Source: Prosapia bicincta (Eukaryota; Arthropoda; Insecta; Hemiptera; Cercopidae). Taken from it: a stretch of DNA of 64,000 nucleotides. A model generated the notes under the pieces. The model searched no databases. It saw only the letters and a list, made by a program, of their open reading frames with translations, and was not told where the DNA came from. Positions 22,471 to 37,049 of this stretch are shown here, piece by piece. The stretch spans positions 179,938,886 to 180,002,885 of the forward strand of contig JBAIZL010000005.1 in the NCBI GenBank assembly GCA_036971475.1, given 5' to 3'. The position numbers and the translations under genes were made by a program. Within the stretch, counting starts at the first letter, position 1; each line of letters starts with the position of its first letter.

Positions 22471-24550
22471 TTATGTGAAATGCATTTTATCACACATAAA
22501 TTATAGTTTTAGTAAGTAATTCGCTAGAATAAAGTGGTTTATTACCAGGAAAGAATACAAAATGATGGTTTTTAACTTGGTGCCGCGAAAAAATGTTCTT
22601 GTAGGTGTTCGTACTGCAGAATGTTTCCTTTACCGCTCACCTTTACTGAAAGCGCGCGAAGTTGCCGCTCTTCCCTATACATCGTACCACTCGATTATTA
22701 TTCACCCCTTGCATGTAAATATTGAAGTAATTAGGAATAAAAACCCACTTCTGACACCATCTGATATTTAATTATCCATACCACCATAGAATGCGCTGAC
22801 ATCTGCCGTGCTAAGGGATTTCTCAGAACTCGGTCATTATTCAGTAAAAACATTCGTTTAAATTATTTAACACCCAGATGGTGTTTTGGTTAATTGTTAA
22901 TTAAGGGAGCATTATAGATGCAGTGAAATGACCTTAAAGTACAGATGCCTAGAAATAGAGCCTCCACGCACGCCAAAATCCCTCACACTTATAAATATAT
23001 ATAAAACTCCTTGATCTGTTGTCAAGATAAACGAGGCTTTAACGATTTCGTACAGCGTATCTTCTTGGTATTTGGTAGCTAATAGGTTACGCAAATGCTT
23101 TCTCCTTTGTATATCTCTCCGAAGTATCCATCCAGTGTACCATTGTCCTTGAGTAAATTATTTGTCACTTTTGATTTTTTTATGCATTCGGTATTTCTTC
23201 TTATGTTTATGCATTGAATACACGAAAGATGCGTACAATGAAATATTTGTACACCAGGAATATTGCGAAAGATGCGTACATGATCAGGCTTTGACAGATG
23301 ACGAAGATAAGACATGACGTCAGAACATTGTGACAGGCGAAAAATGCGTACAATGTTTAGGAGTACACGGATCTTTTAAAATGATTGAGCTACATAAATG
23401 AGTTTACCTCTTAGCTAAGAATAGATGTCGCCTAGTTTCTCGGGGCTGCAAATCCTTTAAAACTGTATCTATTAAATCTCAGTTTCATCACGCTTTCCAG
23501 GCTTTGGATTGGCAAAATGATAGATATCTTGTGCTATAATTTCGGCGTATTTAAAATCAGCTTGTAGCCTCGGTAATTTTTTGTGTTTTGTATTTTGAAT
23601 TTTTTTTCATTTTACAGAATTTTTTTAAATTTTAACCTTTAGGCCTATTACAACCTGACAAATTTATTTGATCTTACTATCTGATTTCTTGCACGTAATC
23701 TAATCCATTTTTCAGATGTAGGAAAAATATCTTGAACAAGACATTACTCTCCAGTTTCTAGGTATTTTTGTAGTTTTTTTCTAAAATACTTCTATCCAAT
23801 TTAATACGCTCTGTTATTTTTCTCTTTCCTTCTATTTGTAACTCAAGGCTCATGTGTGCGTAGGAGTTGAAGTTTCATCCTCTTTTCATAAGTGTCTTTC
23901 AATTAAATCGAACTTATCACCTTAACAGTTGAAAGCAAATTGATCACTAACAATATAGAAACTCTTTATTGACCCCATTTGACTGGGAAAATCCAAAACC
24001 TTAAATAAGCAAATAGTTTATGAATAGACGACCTTTATTGACAGCTGGAGTCTAGTTTGTACGCTTTTTTCGATTGTCAAATTTACTACTTACCCTCGTC
24101 AATTGCTACAGTTCCTCATGTACTCATATTTCGCTGTACATATCTTTTCCTGTTCTCATTTTTCGTGGCACCTATGCATTCACATTCAATCTGTATTTTA
24201 TGAATATTTCAGCTTTGTTTCCGTCTTTTTGTCGGTTTTGAATCACTTTTCAGTTGCCAAGAAAATAAAAATGTCATTTTGACTCGATATTTAGCAAAAC
24301 TGTTTCTTTGAGATAATAATGCTTAGCGAAGATGTCGCCACGTTTTTAGTTGTGTGGATTTATTTTGATTATGTATTTTAATTATGATAAAAATTTTTAA
24401 AAACTACCGTATTGGGAAGGTATGGATTTAAAAAGAGTGGTGTACCTAAAGTTCACAAATGTTGGAGGCTTTAGGCCAGGACTATAATAATTTTAAGTCA
24501 CTACAAGGCTGATATAAACTCGTTACATTGATCTCTAAAGACAAGGCTGA
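22471..24550. other. Interval without a recognisable gene
   Basis: Mostly unique. A small cluster of a cgaaagatgcgtacaatg word occurs at 23223, 23267 and 23338, probably a remnant minisatellite. A 69-codon frame at 22562 has no recognisable features. Confidence 0.45.
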
Positions 24551-25172
24551 AACCCTAAAACAGGTGATAAGAAAGCAGGGAGACATTTTTACTTTAGTCT
24601 AGACCAGGACTAAGACTGAAAAATACTTTCGACCTATCAAACCCTAAAACAGGTGATAAGAAAGCAGGGAGACATTTTTACTTTAGTCTAGACCAGGACT
24701 AAGACTGCAAAATACTTTCGACCTATCAAACCCTAAAACAGGTGATAAGAAAGCAGGGAGACATTTTTACTGTAGTCTAGACCAGGACTAAGACTGAAAA
24801 ATACTTTCGACCTATCAAACCCTAAAACAGGTGATAAGAAAGCAGGGAGACATTTTTACTGTAGTCTAGACCAGGACTGAGACTGCAAAATACTTTCGAC
24901 CTATCAAACCCTAAAACAGGTGATAAGAAAGCAGGGAGACATTTTTACTGTAGTCTAGACCAGGACTAAGATTGCAAAATACTTTCGACCTATCAAACCC
25001 TAAAACAGGTGATAAGAAAGCAGGGAGACATTTTTACTTTAGTCTAGACCAGGACTGAGACTGCAAAATACTTTCGACCTATCAAACCCTAAAACAGGTG
25101 ATAAGAAAGCAGGGAGACATTTTTACTGTAGTCTAGACCAGGACTGAGACTGCAAAATACTTTCGACCTATC
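24551..25172. repeat. 89-bp satellite array, 7 copies
   Basis: Copies start at 24551, 24640, 24729, 24818, 24907, 24996 and 25085 with aaccctaaaacaggtgataa. They differ by only a few substitutions (actttag/actgtag, gactaag/gactgag), so the expansion is recent or homogenised. Confidence 0.95.
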
Positions 25173-25725
25173 ACCTACGATTTGGAACATTGGGACCGCA
25201 ACGTAAAACTAAACATTAGAATGTTTTTTCATGTCGCCTTCGCTTCCAGTTAATGTTTCAATAATAACTTTAATAACTCCTACATTTCTGTGCGCAGAAC
25301 CTGTTTATATTCCGTAATTATGATATTACATAATAATGTATTGTCGCCTATTATCAATAAGTTAATCTTTAAGACTTGGAAAAATTATTTTCATCCTTTC
25401 TCACTGTTTGCAATTTGTTATTAATCAAGCATATATTCTTAGAATTGGCGGTGACTTGAACGCCTCGTAAAGGTGCACTGCTAATCCTCGCTTTATCAAC
25501 TGCGCAGGACCAGTTCTAAGCCGTCCTGTCAACACAGCTGCAACACTTTATCACTTATTTAGCCAGGATAGGATTAAGTCTACTTGCACTTGTAACTTTA
25601 TTAATTGTCTACAAATTACACACTTTATTTTTACCAAACTCTTCGCAAAGAATTTTTTTGCTTTAATTTATAACTTTTGTTTTATTATATCTACCTAATT
25701 CGTAGGTTTATATCTTGAGACAGTG

Positions 25726-25726
<1 letters not shown>
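25173..25726. other. Interval without a recognisable gene
   Basis: Unique-looking AT-rich sequence. Confidence 0.4.
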
Positions 25727-25760
<34 letters not shown>

Positions 25761-25780
25761 TAAACAGTTGTCTTAAAATA

Positions 25781-25841
<61 letters not shown>
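25727..25841. repeat. Compound (TA)n, T-run and (CA)n microsatellite
   Basis: TA (25727-25741), about 20 T, a short linker, then CA (25782-25841). Confidence 0.9.
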
Positions 25842-25843
<2 letters not shown>

Positions 25844-26356
25844 CGCGGCCGAACCCTCTTCTCTTTAAGTATCGTTGCCCCCGAACACGCTGACTCCCTA
25901 TGAAACTCAACCACATTCATGCATTTTACACGTTAGTTGCTCATGGTAATGATGGCTACTTAGGGCTGAAACGCGCTAATTTAACCGCGGTCAAAATATG
26001 ATCCCAGCCGACTTACAAGGTCCTGGTGCCTGTGGTATGTCGAGCATGATATGCCAGTGGATAAATCCCTGGACTTTATTTAAAAACCAACCAAAATGTT
26101 TATCATTATTTTGGTTTACTTGTAAAAGTAATTTACTAATTTTCGTTGCAGGAATAGGTCCTACTACTTTTAAAAAGTTTGAATTTTTTACTTTTGCTCT
26201 GGTTGAAGGTTGGCGAAATTTCCGAAATTCTATTTATTTGATTACTATAGGATACTTATAATAACTTTAAACATTGATTTTTCTATCTTGATCTAATTAA
26301 ATTGATATTAAAATATAAAAGTAAAATCGTCTTTTCGTATTATGTTATAAAGATGA
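25842..26356. other. Interval without a recognisable gene
   Basis: Unique-looking. The 87-codon frame at 25998 shows no family features. Confidence 0.4.
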
Positions 26357-26470
26357 TTGATGAAGATCGGCACATAGCGATCGAAAACGTTTTGTCTCAG
26401 TAAGTTTTAACAATTTACTAAATATAAAGTTCGGATAGTCATAAACTATTGTTTAAGTGATTAATAAACT
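26357..26470 (+). mobile_element. Solo PLE terminus with hammerhead-like core
   Basis: Matches 15093-15200 along its length: the hairpin core, cagtaagttttaacaattta, and tagtcataaacta. The core is ttgatga, stem gatcg/cgatc, gaaaac; the first C of CUGANGA is T. No PLE coding sequence lies upstream. Confidence 0.65.
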
Positions 26471-28536
26471 TTACTATGATTCGAAATTTTACCAAGTTAT
26501 TATTTAATATGAATAAAACTTAATGTTTTTAGAATGTTGGCAAAAAATTCATCAATTAAATTGTTATTACTATTATTTAAAATTCTATAACATTTTTCGT
26601 CATTTGACAACATTTTGGTTTTTTACACTTAAAATTACACACATAAAATGACATACATATTTAAATACAACATGATAATAATTTATACAAATTAATTTTG
26701 TGTCCATAAATATATTTCTAAAGGTATTAGGCGACATTAATTCCTAATGAATTTGTTTTAATTTATATTTGTACTGTTTTGCAATCTTATTTTTACAACA
26801 ACCAAATTTATATTAATTTCACTTTTACAGAATATGGATCTTGGTTGCTTAATAAATTTTATATGGACACAAAATATGTTATAGGAACAAAAGTAACGGC
26901 TTAATATTATTTTAATTTCTTTAGGAATTTAACATTTTAATTACTCTCGCTGAATTAATTTAATTTCTGTTACAAATGTCTTGAAACATTTCCTGTTTTA
27001 ACTGGCTTGTGATTATTTTAATATTAATCTTGAAAATAAAACTGGCATTCTTTATATGAATTTCTCTTTTGTTACCACCCGTTTTTTTTGTTATAATTCT
27101 GTTTTATGGTTTTAAAAGTCATGTGCTTGTATATTTTTTAATTATTAATAATCAGATTAGTTATCAAAACTTAACTTAAAGAAATCTGAATTTATTAATT
27201 TTGCAAAATTTAATAAATGTTTATATAGTTATTAAAATTCTGACTTGCCCCAAAATCTATCACTATGGTACTCCTCTTCTCCCATGGTCTTGGATCGAAA
27301 CTCCTCCGGAGTTCCTTGAGGATAGACTCGTGTTGCACTCCCTAGTGATCGGTTTTAGATCCGCCTTTAAAATTGTTTTTACGTTAATACAATATACAAT
27401 TTTGAATTTCGAATCATTGACGCTTGTAGACAGACCTTCTCCACTTCCATGTTTGGCTAGATTTGAGGTTTAGCCAAGAAACCAGCACCTTAGAGTTTTC
27501 CGTTCTTTATCTACGTAAAAAACCTTCTGCCACGAGAGTTGCTTTTCGGCCCTTGATCCGGCCTCCCCACTACTTTGGCCTGGCTATCGTTATTTACTTG
27601 TAACTTACCGTTCGAACTTGCCCTCTGTACCTTCTAGCTCTGGGATTTGTGCTCGTTTTTACACTTTTGCTATAACTTTCACTTATGGTTTTAAAATTTA
27701 ATACTTTTTAGCTGCATGGTCCGCTTCATACTTTTAGATTTTATTAGAAATTTGAACGATAATTATCCGACTTTTTGCGGCTTAGTTACACTTTATCGTC
27801 ACTGCAGATGTCCCGCTCTTGACACTTTTATATTTTTGGGGTGATCTAGTAACCATTTATTAATTGAGCCATTGAGAGAAAAATTGGTGTATGTCAATTT
27901 TAATAAAAAATTGTTCAAGTAATTAAAAATTATTAATGAAAAAATGGGTAATTATATTGAAACCTTAAGTACTGTAATATGGACAGATAATTATTTGTTT
28001 TCATTCCTTTGATTTTGCAGGTAAAGTTCTAACAAACCTCTAATTATCTCAAAAATAATTAACACGGACTTACACCACTTTTCCTCTCAACGGCTTGGTT
28101 CCAATTGTATTTTTTTTAAGGTGTTAATATATAATAGACTATTATTTTATTGTTTACAATGTTCTACAACTATTTGTTTTATATTTTCGGCTTACTTAGA
28201 CTCTGGTAGTTTTTTGATGATATAATTTTATTCTTTTGTTTTATTTTCTTTAAATAATAGAAATTATTTTTTTTTCATTATTAATTAAAATAAAATTATG
28301 CCCTTACACTAAAAACCTTTTCTTTAAAAATTAATAACTTCCAGTTTTCGGACTACTAAGTGTGTTTCCATTGCCTGATAAGCTGCTTTGAAAACTCGTC
28401 TATTATTACCCAACGCCCAGCTGTTTTATTTTTAAAATTCAAATAATATTTAAAGGCTGTGTTTTATCCCAAATCTGCTACTTTGAGATAAATTTAATCG
28501 TCTCAACACACACACACACAACAATAGCATTAATAT
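26471..28536. other. AT-rich interval without a recognisable gene
   Basis: About 2 kb, very AT-rich; a GC-richer patch at 27280-27660 holds a 90-codon frame (27201) with no recognisable family. A short CA run sits at 28507-28520. Confidence 0.4.
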
Positions 28537-28889
28537 CCACTGAACGAAATCAGGCGGGTGGTTTGTTTAGCGCTGTTGCCACGTATGGAATACCAGCCTC
28601 TCGAGGTATAGTCGAAGTCGCTTACTCCTGAGCACTAATTGGCAACCCTGATCGAACAGTGTTGCCTAGTTCGAGCGTCGGGATGTCAGTCTATCGCCTG
28701 ACCATAACTCGTCTCTTCGCTGCTCAGCACATTCGCTATAAATTTCCATAATTTTTTAAAGTATTTTAAGTGTTGTGTGGTAATAGCGTATTTACTTCAG
28801 GGTAGTGCAAAATACGGGCCGCTCTGACCATTCCATGAGGCATATGGGAACGCTACATTTTTGGACATCCACCTGATTTCGTGCAGTGG
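28537..28889. mobile_element. Putative MITE with inverted termini
   Basis: The left end ccactgaacgaaatcagg and the reverse complement of the right end, ccactgcacgaaatcagg, differ at one base. Similarity continues weakly for about 45 bp (gtgg, then tagcg). The 353-bp interior is GC-richer than its surroundings and has no coding frame. I see no clear target-site duplication, so the transposon class is unknown. Confidence 0.55.
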
Positions 28890-29245
28890 ACTATAGCAAG
28901 AAAAATACGGTATATAAAATCCATCTACATTTTAATTTTAAAAAAGTATATCTTTTTTGTACTAAAGAACTCTTTCTTCTATTGAAATTTTTCGTATTTG
29001 TCTTAATAATATCAAATTAGTCAGGTCTGTTTATTTTTGTTTCTCATATCACCCAATGCATTTCATTAGCATTTCTTCTACTTCACTATAAGTGTCTTTA
29101 TTTTCTGTGCAAATGTGTTGAGAGATTTTTTCAGTAATCGAATGACTCACATCTGGTATCGATATCTGATGCCGTCTACACTTTTTCACAGTGCAGACGA
29201 TGTTTCCTGTGTCGAACTAAAGAGTGACGAATTAGAGAGGTTCTA

Positions 29246-29248
<3 letters not shown>
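28890..29248. other. Interval without a recognisable gene
   Basis: Unique-looking AT-rich sequence. Confidence 0.4.
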
Positions 29249-29311
<63 letters not shown>

Positions 29312-29320
29312 GTATATATA
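29249..29320. repeat. (TA)n microsatellite with a (TATG)n end
   Basis: TA run followed by four TATG units. Confidence 0.9.
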
Positions 29321-29480
29321 TTTTATATACTTTTTAACTGTATTTAACTTTGCAACACTGTTTCCTCCTATTGACGTATCACTTCACTTTAATGTACTTA
29401 AACATGAATCTTACTTGGTATATATGCAAGTCGTCTTTCGAGAATTTTAACTACGTGTCCTTATTTTTGAGCATCAACTG

Positions 29481-29483
<3 letters not shown>

Positions 29484-29538
<55 letters not shown>
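29484..29538. repeat. (TA)n microsatellite
   Basis: Pure TA run. Confidence 0.9.
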
Positions 29539-29542
<4 letters not shown>

Positions 29543-30209
29543 CCTTAGTTTAAGCCGATGTTTTCTACTTTTATTTATCCATTCATATAAAATTGAAAAA
29601 ATTTTGAAATGGTGTGAAGATTTCATAGCTTTTGAAAAAAACATTAACGTTAAGATTCCCAACAACTCCGTCACCGTACCCTTATTTCGCCTCTGCGCCT
29701 GCTCACCCCGATAGGGATCACACTTTAGGAATTTATTCTGCCTTAACGCGTTCGGTAATTAATACGTTATAGGTTTTTACTTTAGTTTAATTCCCCGACG
29801 ACGGGCGTTTCGGCAATAAAACGTGTGCAATAAAAGTAAACTTTGCAACAGAGGTCGACATGCGATCGTTTGTCACGGAATCAGACGATCTGTCAAGAAT
29901 CAAACGAGTCTGGTGTTGAAAGCTAAATATACGAAGGCATCCATGAAAAGTAAGGGCGAATATGGGTGGTTCTTAAACGTATGGTTTAATGTTATTAAGA
30001 AATGTAGATTAAATTTATTGTTAAATTCAGCATTTTTATGTCTTTACTAATATTTTACGGTAATATCGGGCTGTAAATTAGTTCATGAGCACCTAAATGT
30101 GTTTATGAGTCATGATTCAGTTTAATCTTTATAAATAATTGTCGCATGCTGGGGAATAAGGATTATACCTTTGAATAGAAGTTCTTAAATTGGAAAATAT
30201 TGTCTTCAA
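29539..30209. other. Interval without a recognisable gene
   Basis: Unique-looking; the 75-codon frame at 29823 shows no family features. Confidence 0.4.
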
Positions 30210-30860
30210 TACCACTTCTATCGCCACTCTTTCTCATTACCACTGCCACTACCACCATTGCTACTACCACCACCTAACCGATTCACATCACTTCTACCAC
30301 TACCAAGACCCAACTCATTCTCATCACCACTGCCACCACCAACATAACTCTCATATTCGTATCATCATTACAACTACCACCACCCAACCCATTCACATCA
30401 CCACTACCACTACCAACAACACCATCCCATTCGTATCACTATTTTAAGCACCATCTCGCAACCCATTCACATCACAGCTACCACCAACAATACCGCTCTA
30501 CCCAATCGTATCACCAATAAAATCACCACTACCCAACCCATTCACATCACAGGTAATACTACCACCAGCAACAACCTCCCATTCGTATCACCGCCACAAC
30601 CACCACCACCCAACCCATTCCTATTACCACTAATACCAACAGCAACACCCTCCTATTCCTATCAGTATTATAACCACACCTCCCAACCTATGCACATCAC
30701 TACTACCACCACCAACAACACCCTCCCATTCGTATCATCGTTACAACCACCATCACCCAACCCATTCACATCACCACTAATACCACCAACAGCACCCTTC
30801 TATTTTTATCATTATTACAACCACCACTACCTCAACCTCCATCGCCGCCGCCATCACCCT
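30210..30860. repeat. ACC/CCA-rich minisatellite, units mostly about 75 bp
   Basis: The phrase acccaacccattcacatcac recurs, with variation, at spacings of about 35 to 80 bp (mostly about 75), separated by ACC-rich triplet stretches. Strong purine/pyrimidine asymmetry: almost no G on the plus strand. His/Thr-rich frames across it are by-products. Confidence 0.85.
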
Positions 30861-33800
30861 AAAGCGAGATTCCTGCACTTGGTGATCAACACTGTTTTTC
30901 AAGTTATTACTTGTTATTTTTCAATATTACCTTAAATTGTTTAATGCGGTGAAATCACTAGTTACTGATATTGTTAGACACAGCGTCGCTTTGGCCCGTC
31001 GAGTTGGCTACTATCGAATGTTGCGACTCAAGGACAATGGACGGTCGGTTATATATGCTGTCTATCGCACAAGGCGACACGCTACATTTACGTGCAATAG
31101 CAACATATCTGAAAGGGATAATTTGTTAAATTCTTTGTCATTTGCCAGAATTGAACTCGTGCCCTCTTGCTTATCTTTAACCAATATTAGTTTATTATCT
31201 TTAACCGGGAGGACAATTGCTATTTTGAATGACGTTATATTTATTTATATTCTCAATTATTAACAATTAAAAATAATATTATAATTTTAGTATAATTTAT
31301 TAGTTATAAATAAACGTTCTAATCAGTTAGCAACAATGCTCTCCCCCTTTCAGTTGATTTATCTAACTATCGAGTTTGGTTTACCATTGTTTATTTTTAG
31401 AAGATAATTTGCGGCCAATAATTTTATAGATTAAACGGTTTTAAAGACAAATATTCTTTATAAAATATTAACTTTGGTCATTTTGAAAATTTAGACAAAT
31501 ATAGATTTTTTTTGTACAGCTTAGTTATTGGAGTTTAATAAAATAACAGACAAATTAACTCCTCTTTAAAATTAGGCTATTATTTATTTTATGGTAAACA
31601 TAAAGTGACAGCCACTAAAGTTTGTGTGAGTACTTGCCTAAGGACGAGTACATAGGTCTTGGGTTTAAATTAAAATAAGCTTTGCAGAGGCCTGAATCCG
31701 GCACTTGGCCACATCGCAACAGTCCCGGTGAACTGTATGACCCAGATTCATCCCGACAGGTAAAATAATGGCCTCCCCTTAGTAATACGAACTGCTTTGT
31801 TGCCGCTTTATTATTTTGTTGATTGTAACAACAAAGTTTCAAGTTTCTCTTTTGTTTCTTTGAAGGGTAAGTTTATATTTTGATTGCGGGGAGGGACAGA
31901 TGTAGCTGTCGGATTACCGCAGCAAATTGAACGTAATGTTCGCAGATTCGATTTGAACAGATCCAGTTGTACTGCGGTTAGACCCTTCCCCGCCATCTGG
32001 TGTCCTTGATATCAAGCAGTATCTTGGATCAGGTTACGATATTAGCTTCTGTTTGATTCTATCAGCGTAATACATCTGCCGTTAAAATGGAAGGTGATGT
32101 AGGTTACTTCCACTACGGTAGCCGGGGGAATTTTGTTGTCAAAATCGACCCCGGGTCATCACTGGATTTACATAAGGGCAGTTAGGACACTGAACTCCAC
32201 TTGTACATGCCCACCTAACTCAAACATATAGCATTGATCTAGATACTATAATGAAAAGTATTTGCTACCAGAAAGACAAGAAATTAAATTTAAAATAAAA
32301 ATATTATTTAAATCGTATTTCAACTAATTACAGACCTATTTTTATTAGATATATAAATTACAAATATTGTGTTATATTAGACTGTAAATTGTTATGTATA
32401 TTCAAAATTATATTGTTATATTGTTATGTATAAGTTCAAAATTATAATTTCAAATTTTATTTTATACGGTGAAATAAAAATTTTACAACAGACAAACAAT
32501 TTTAAATATAATTATAGTAAAAGGTTTATTTTGTGAATTTCACATCACTTAAGTGGAAAGCAAACACTCGTGTGCCGCATCCACAATCTAAAATCCGGCG
32601 CTGCCTATGTTACATTTGACTCGTTCTGGAACTGTGAATTTACGGAGAACTTATAACTTCTCAAACAAAGAAATTGTAAATTAATATTTCACAAATACAA
32701 GTAAATGTTTACACAGATGCTTGATTTTTCTTTGGTAAAGTATTGCAACAAAATTGCAGTGTTTAATTTGAATCTTAAAATTTAAACTAGGCCTATTTAA
32801 ATTGAGTATTTAAGTAGCCTATATAGGCCTACTTAAGTTAAATAAAAAGTAAAGAATTATTAAAAAAAGAAATTAATAAAATTTTCTAGTAGACAATATA
32901 ATAATACTATATTAGGCCCTACTTGATAATTACTTAATACTTTTTCACTTGAATATTTGGATACATACATTTTTACTTGTCCATGAAAATAATATAGAAA
33001 TATTACTTAGGATATATGTGGCACTTGCATATAGTAGCACTTACATTGTTCTTTAATGAGGATACTCGAAGTGTTATTTTTAAGGATTGTAGACCAATAG
33101 CTCAAGTTTCAGATGGAGTCAAATAATATTAAATATTAATTTTGCATTATGTTATAATGTTTCTATAATGTCTTAACAACTAAAGAACTTATATTTATAT
33201 GTAAATTAGTTATATTAATTCTAATTCTATGGATCAATGTAAATTACTGTAGTGGTATTAGTCAATGGTTCAGAAGAGCTATTGCATTGAGGAACATGGA
33301 TGCAGTATGCAGATGTGGAGTTTTACATAAAGCTATCAGTTAAATGTAGAATATCAGTTAAATGTTCCGTCCAATCAGATGTAAATATTACTGTTACAAA
33401 CCCTACTTTCTGTTCTAAGAGATGCCACTCTTAGGAAATGCTCAACACGTATTTAGTGCTGAAAACAGGACAACATTTAATCACATATATTCCATTGTGG
33501 TCAGTGATTGCAACGTGTCAGAATATACACGGTGCTAGTTAAGGGAAAAGGTGGATTTGGGGTAAAAACAAAGGGATGGAAAGTTAATGAACTTAAGAGA
33601 AAAACATTGTTGTCTAGGACAGGTCTTATGAAATCGCGAAGAGGGACATTAATTATTTGTAAGAGGACAGCATTTGTTTGAAGAATATGATGAGACAGCA
33701 AGAGACGAGTTCTTACAGAAAAAGATAAACACTTTGGACATACAAAAGAGGTGATTATCATAAATAATAAAGGAATGAAGGACATTGGACGAAGACACCA

Positions 33801-35202
33801 ATACTGGGCAGCCTCGCTGACTCGAACTTGAACGTGCTAGTGACAAACATTCACTAAACGAATTTCGAGTTACCGAGGGTCGAAGAAATCATACAGAATC
33901 CAATTTTGGCTCCATGATTACTAAGCACCAAGCTACTACTTGGCACCAAGCTTTACTAATCATTGCTTTAGATGATAGTTATTCAAAGTGTGGATATGAG
34001 ATAAAGTACATACAAACTACACCTTGTGTTTGTATATTTTTTGTAACTGCCCAACATATTCAAGTATTCATTAGACGTAAATATATAGTCTACAAAGATT
34101 ATTGTAAATTACTTTGAAATTTATTGTATTGTACTTATTAATATGTTGTAACTAGGTTAACCTAAAATATATTGTAGACTGTGTTGTAATTAATTTTGAA
34201 ACAATTTAAACACTATAGGCTTGGTAAAGAGAGAAACACTCTCTCAAAAGTTGTTGGACGCCGTGCGTAGACTTACAGCAGGCACGTTGCACAAATTCCT
34301 GGAGTTATGGAAAGTTTAATATACCATTCAACGCAATGAAAATTTCGGTTTATCGTTGGTCTTACTATAAAACGTACAGTTTGTAGTTATACCATTAATT
34401 ATGATTGTTAATGGGTAAATGGAATAGATTCCAGATATAGAAGGATTCTAGTTATTGATGCTCGAGTTAGGTAGAACATGAAAGAAATGAGAGCGGTTTT
34501 AAGGACCTACTTATTTGTGTATGCACCAGCCAAAACTTTTTGAATCGAAATTGGTATTTAGAAATGCATAAAGAACCGCACCATGACCGTTTACTTCAGT
34601 TGTATTGAATTTCTATAGATTGGCAATATCGTACCTATCTGGCAGACACCCTACTGGTGTGCATTGGCGAGCGCATTTGTTTAAAATTTGTCTCCATTTT
34701 GTTATTTAAATAGGAACACGTGTTGAAGCGACGCCCCGCGGTCGTTTCATGAATTATGAAGTCCCGAGCGCATGCGTGTGTCGTCGATGTATATTTATAG
34801 GCTTCTATTGCTCTGACATTGCATTCCGGCGTAAACTGGCATTTGTCTTTCCTGGCGGACAGCTGTTTGCTGGAGACCAACGAATGCGCGCGCGTACACA
34901 TTTATTCATATATACTATCCTGTGCACCGAGAGAAGCGAATGGTTCATACCAATGCCAATAACTTCAAGTAGGCCTACTCGGTGCCTGCGAGTTCATTAC
35001 TACCAAGTCAAGGCAAGCCTAGTAATCGAATACAACGCCTGGTAACCAGTAATAAAAAAATATTTAGACAAACAGATTACAAAACCTTTATGCTCATTTC
35101 GTTAACAGATCTAGCAACATCAGAGGGTCGCATCTTAACTGTGTAATGAAGCTAACTTCTCCAATTGAATTGTAACTGTGTTACCAAAATGATCATAAAG
35201 GT
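30861..35202. other. 4.3-kb interval without a recognisable gene
   Basis: Contains a 108-codon frame (30937-31263) and several shorter ones; none shows a domain, signal peptide or transposon signature I recognise. A GC-richer patch lies at 34720-34920. Confidence 0.4.

Positions 35203-35257
<55 letters not shown>
35203..35257. repeat. (TA)n microsatellite
   Basis: Pure TA run. Confidence 0.9.
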
Positions 35258-35260
<3 letters not shown>

Positions 35261-35338
35261 TATATGTAGATAGATACATACATATATAGGCTACATCCAC
35301 AACATTTATTTTACCATCTAGGCAATAACCACAGAAAT

Positions 35339-35398
35339 ACACACACACACACACACACACACAGATAATGAGAGACTGGTTTCTGGGGAGGGAGGGGC

Positions 35399-35434
<36 letters not shown>
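35339..35434. repeat. (CA)n (35339-35363) and (GA)n (35403-35434) microsatellites
   Basis: Two dinucleotide runs separated by 40 bp of purine-rich sequence. Confidence 0.9.
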
Positions 35435-35440
<6 letters not shown>

Positions 35441-37049
35441 TAAGAGGAAGGCGAGGGAAAGAGTTTGAGATTGGTGAAATCATTAAAAAAAAGGGTGAAT
35501 AAATTATCAATATACTTATGCCAAACGTATTTTATTGAATTGATAGATAATATTCATTCGCTCTATTGTTTCTGCCAGGAAACTAAAGCCGAGCCGCCGC
35601 ATTCTGGGGTCAAGTGAGATATTTAAGTGAACACGATATCAGTTCAGAGGTGAAAGCCGGAATGTTGGCCACCCTGGAGTTGAAACTAACCGCAACCGAC
35701 ATTTAACGCGCGATTGCTTTATCACGTGACACTAGGATTTGTCTTGGTCGCTTTTTGTTGCCATTAGGTTTATTTATTCCTGAAAACCCAAATTACCATT
35801 ACTGTTCTAATATCAAGTAAGAGAGCCCATATTAAGGAACACTGCATCTGAATAAATCTACCACATGTAGGGGTAAGGATAAGACAGGGTTAATGAAACT
35901 CTCTGTCACTGAAAGTGAAGAAAAACCACGATGTCTTCGGTTGGATCGCTTTCCTGAATAGGACTCTCTTACTCTCTTTTGTGGAATTTTACTCCAACAA
36001 CAAGGAAAACATAAAGACATTTTTTTTTTTCACCTCCCGAAATTTGAAACAACTCAAGAATACTACTACCTCAGATAGATAGTTTGAAAACGTGGGATTA
36101 AGATGAAATACTTTCATTAATCGAGTTTATAGGCCTATATGGAGAGAAATAAATTTCCTCGAGTAGGCCTATAAGACATGCAATAATACTTAAGAAAATC
36201 TGTACAGCGTTATTGTACAACCTAAGTTGGCAAATTCCAAACAGGGCTTATCTTTGGAGCGAGATTAGCGTATCTTTACATCACTCACAGGTCACATCAG
36301 AATTTCTTCATAATAGTCCGACTTCGATTGCATCCCTATAATAAAGCCAATACTGTAATCTTATACCCTCTCTCTCCCTCACACACACACACACACACAC
36401 ACACGGATAATGCCCTGTCTGATAGTCTTTGAAAGATGTTCTGATGCACCAAGACTATATGACCTTGACCCCGTATGTCACATGTGTGCTTGTTCACCTA
36501 GACGCCTAGAAAATACTTTAAGGAACAAGAACAGCCACGGTGAATAAAACATCTGACGTGCGAAAGCATTGAAGTCATCTCACTTCCAGGAGTTCTGTAG
36601 CTTTATAGCACTCTTATATATCCAAGCATTCTCATAAAGTCATAAAGTCTAGATCCTCTCTGTCTAACTTGGTATCCACAAAGAACCTGTTCAAGGGTGG
36701 GTTTTATTAAAGAGTGTCAGAATTCCACTTAAGTTATTCGCATAAGACATGTCCTTGGGTAATCTTTTATACACGAACTTTGAGCATTACCCGTCCCTAA
36801 AATTATGTCAACATTGTGAAAATGAGCCTGTTACACTTCTGAAATATAAAGTAAGAGTTTAGCTGCAATGTAAAATGAACGTTAGCGTTTAAAATGTCTG
36901 TGAAACCATATTTACGCTGTTAAGCTTGGGAGACATTCGTTTTTTACAAAATACTTAAAGGGAAAAGAAACCAAAAAACAAATACAAAAACGATTTGGAT
37001 AAATAATTTAAAAATTAATGCTTTCACTTTAAACAACTGTGCTCGCTCT
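35435..37049. other. Interval without a recognisable gene
   Basis: Unique-looking, with a short (TC)n/(CA)n run at 36367-36405. The GC-richer patch at 35580-35730 has no recognisable motif. Confidence 0.4.

Noticed and set aside
30937..31263. 108-codon frame after the ACC-rich array
   Set aside because: No domain, signal or transposon motif recognised, and the length is unremarkable for this amount of AT-rich DNA.
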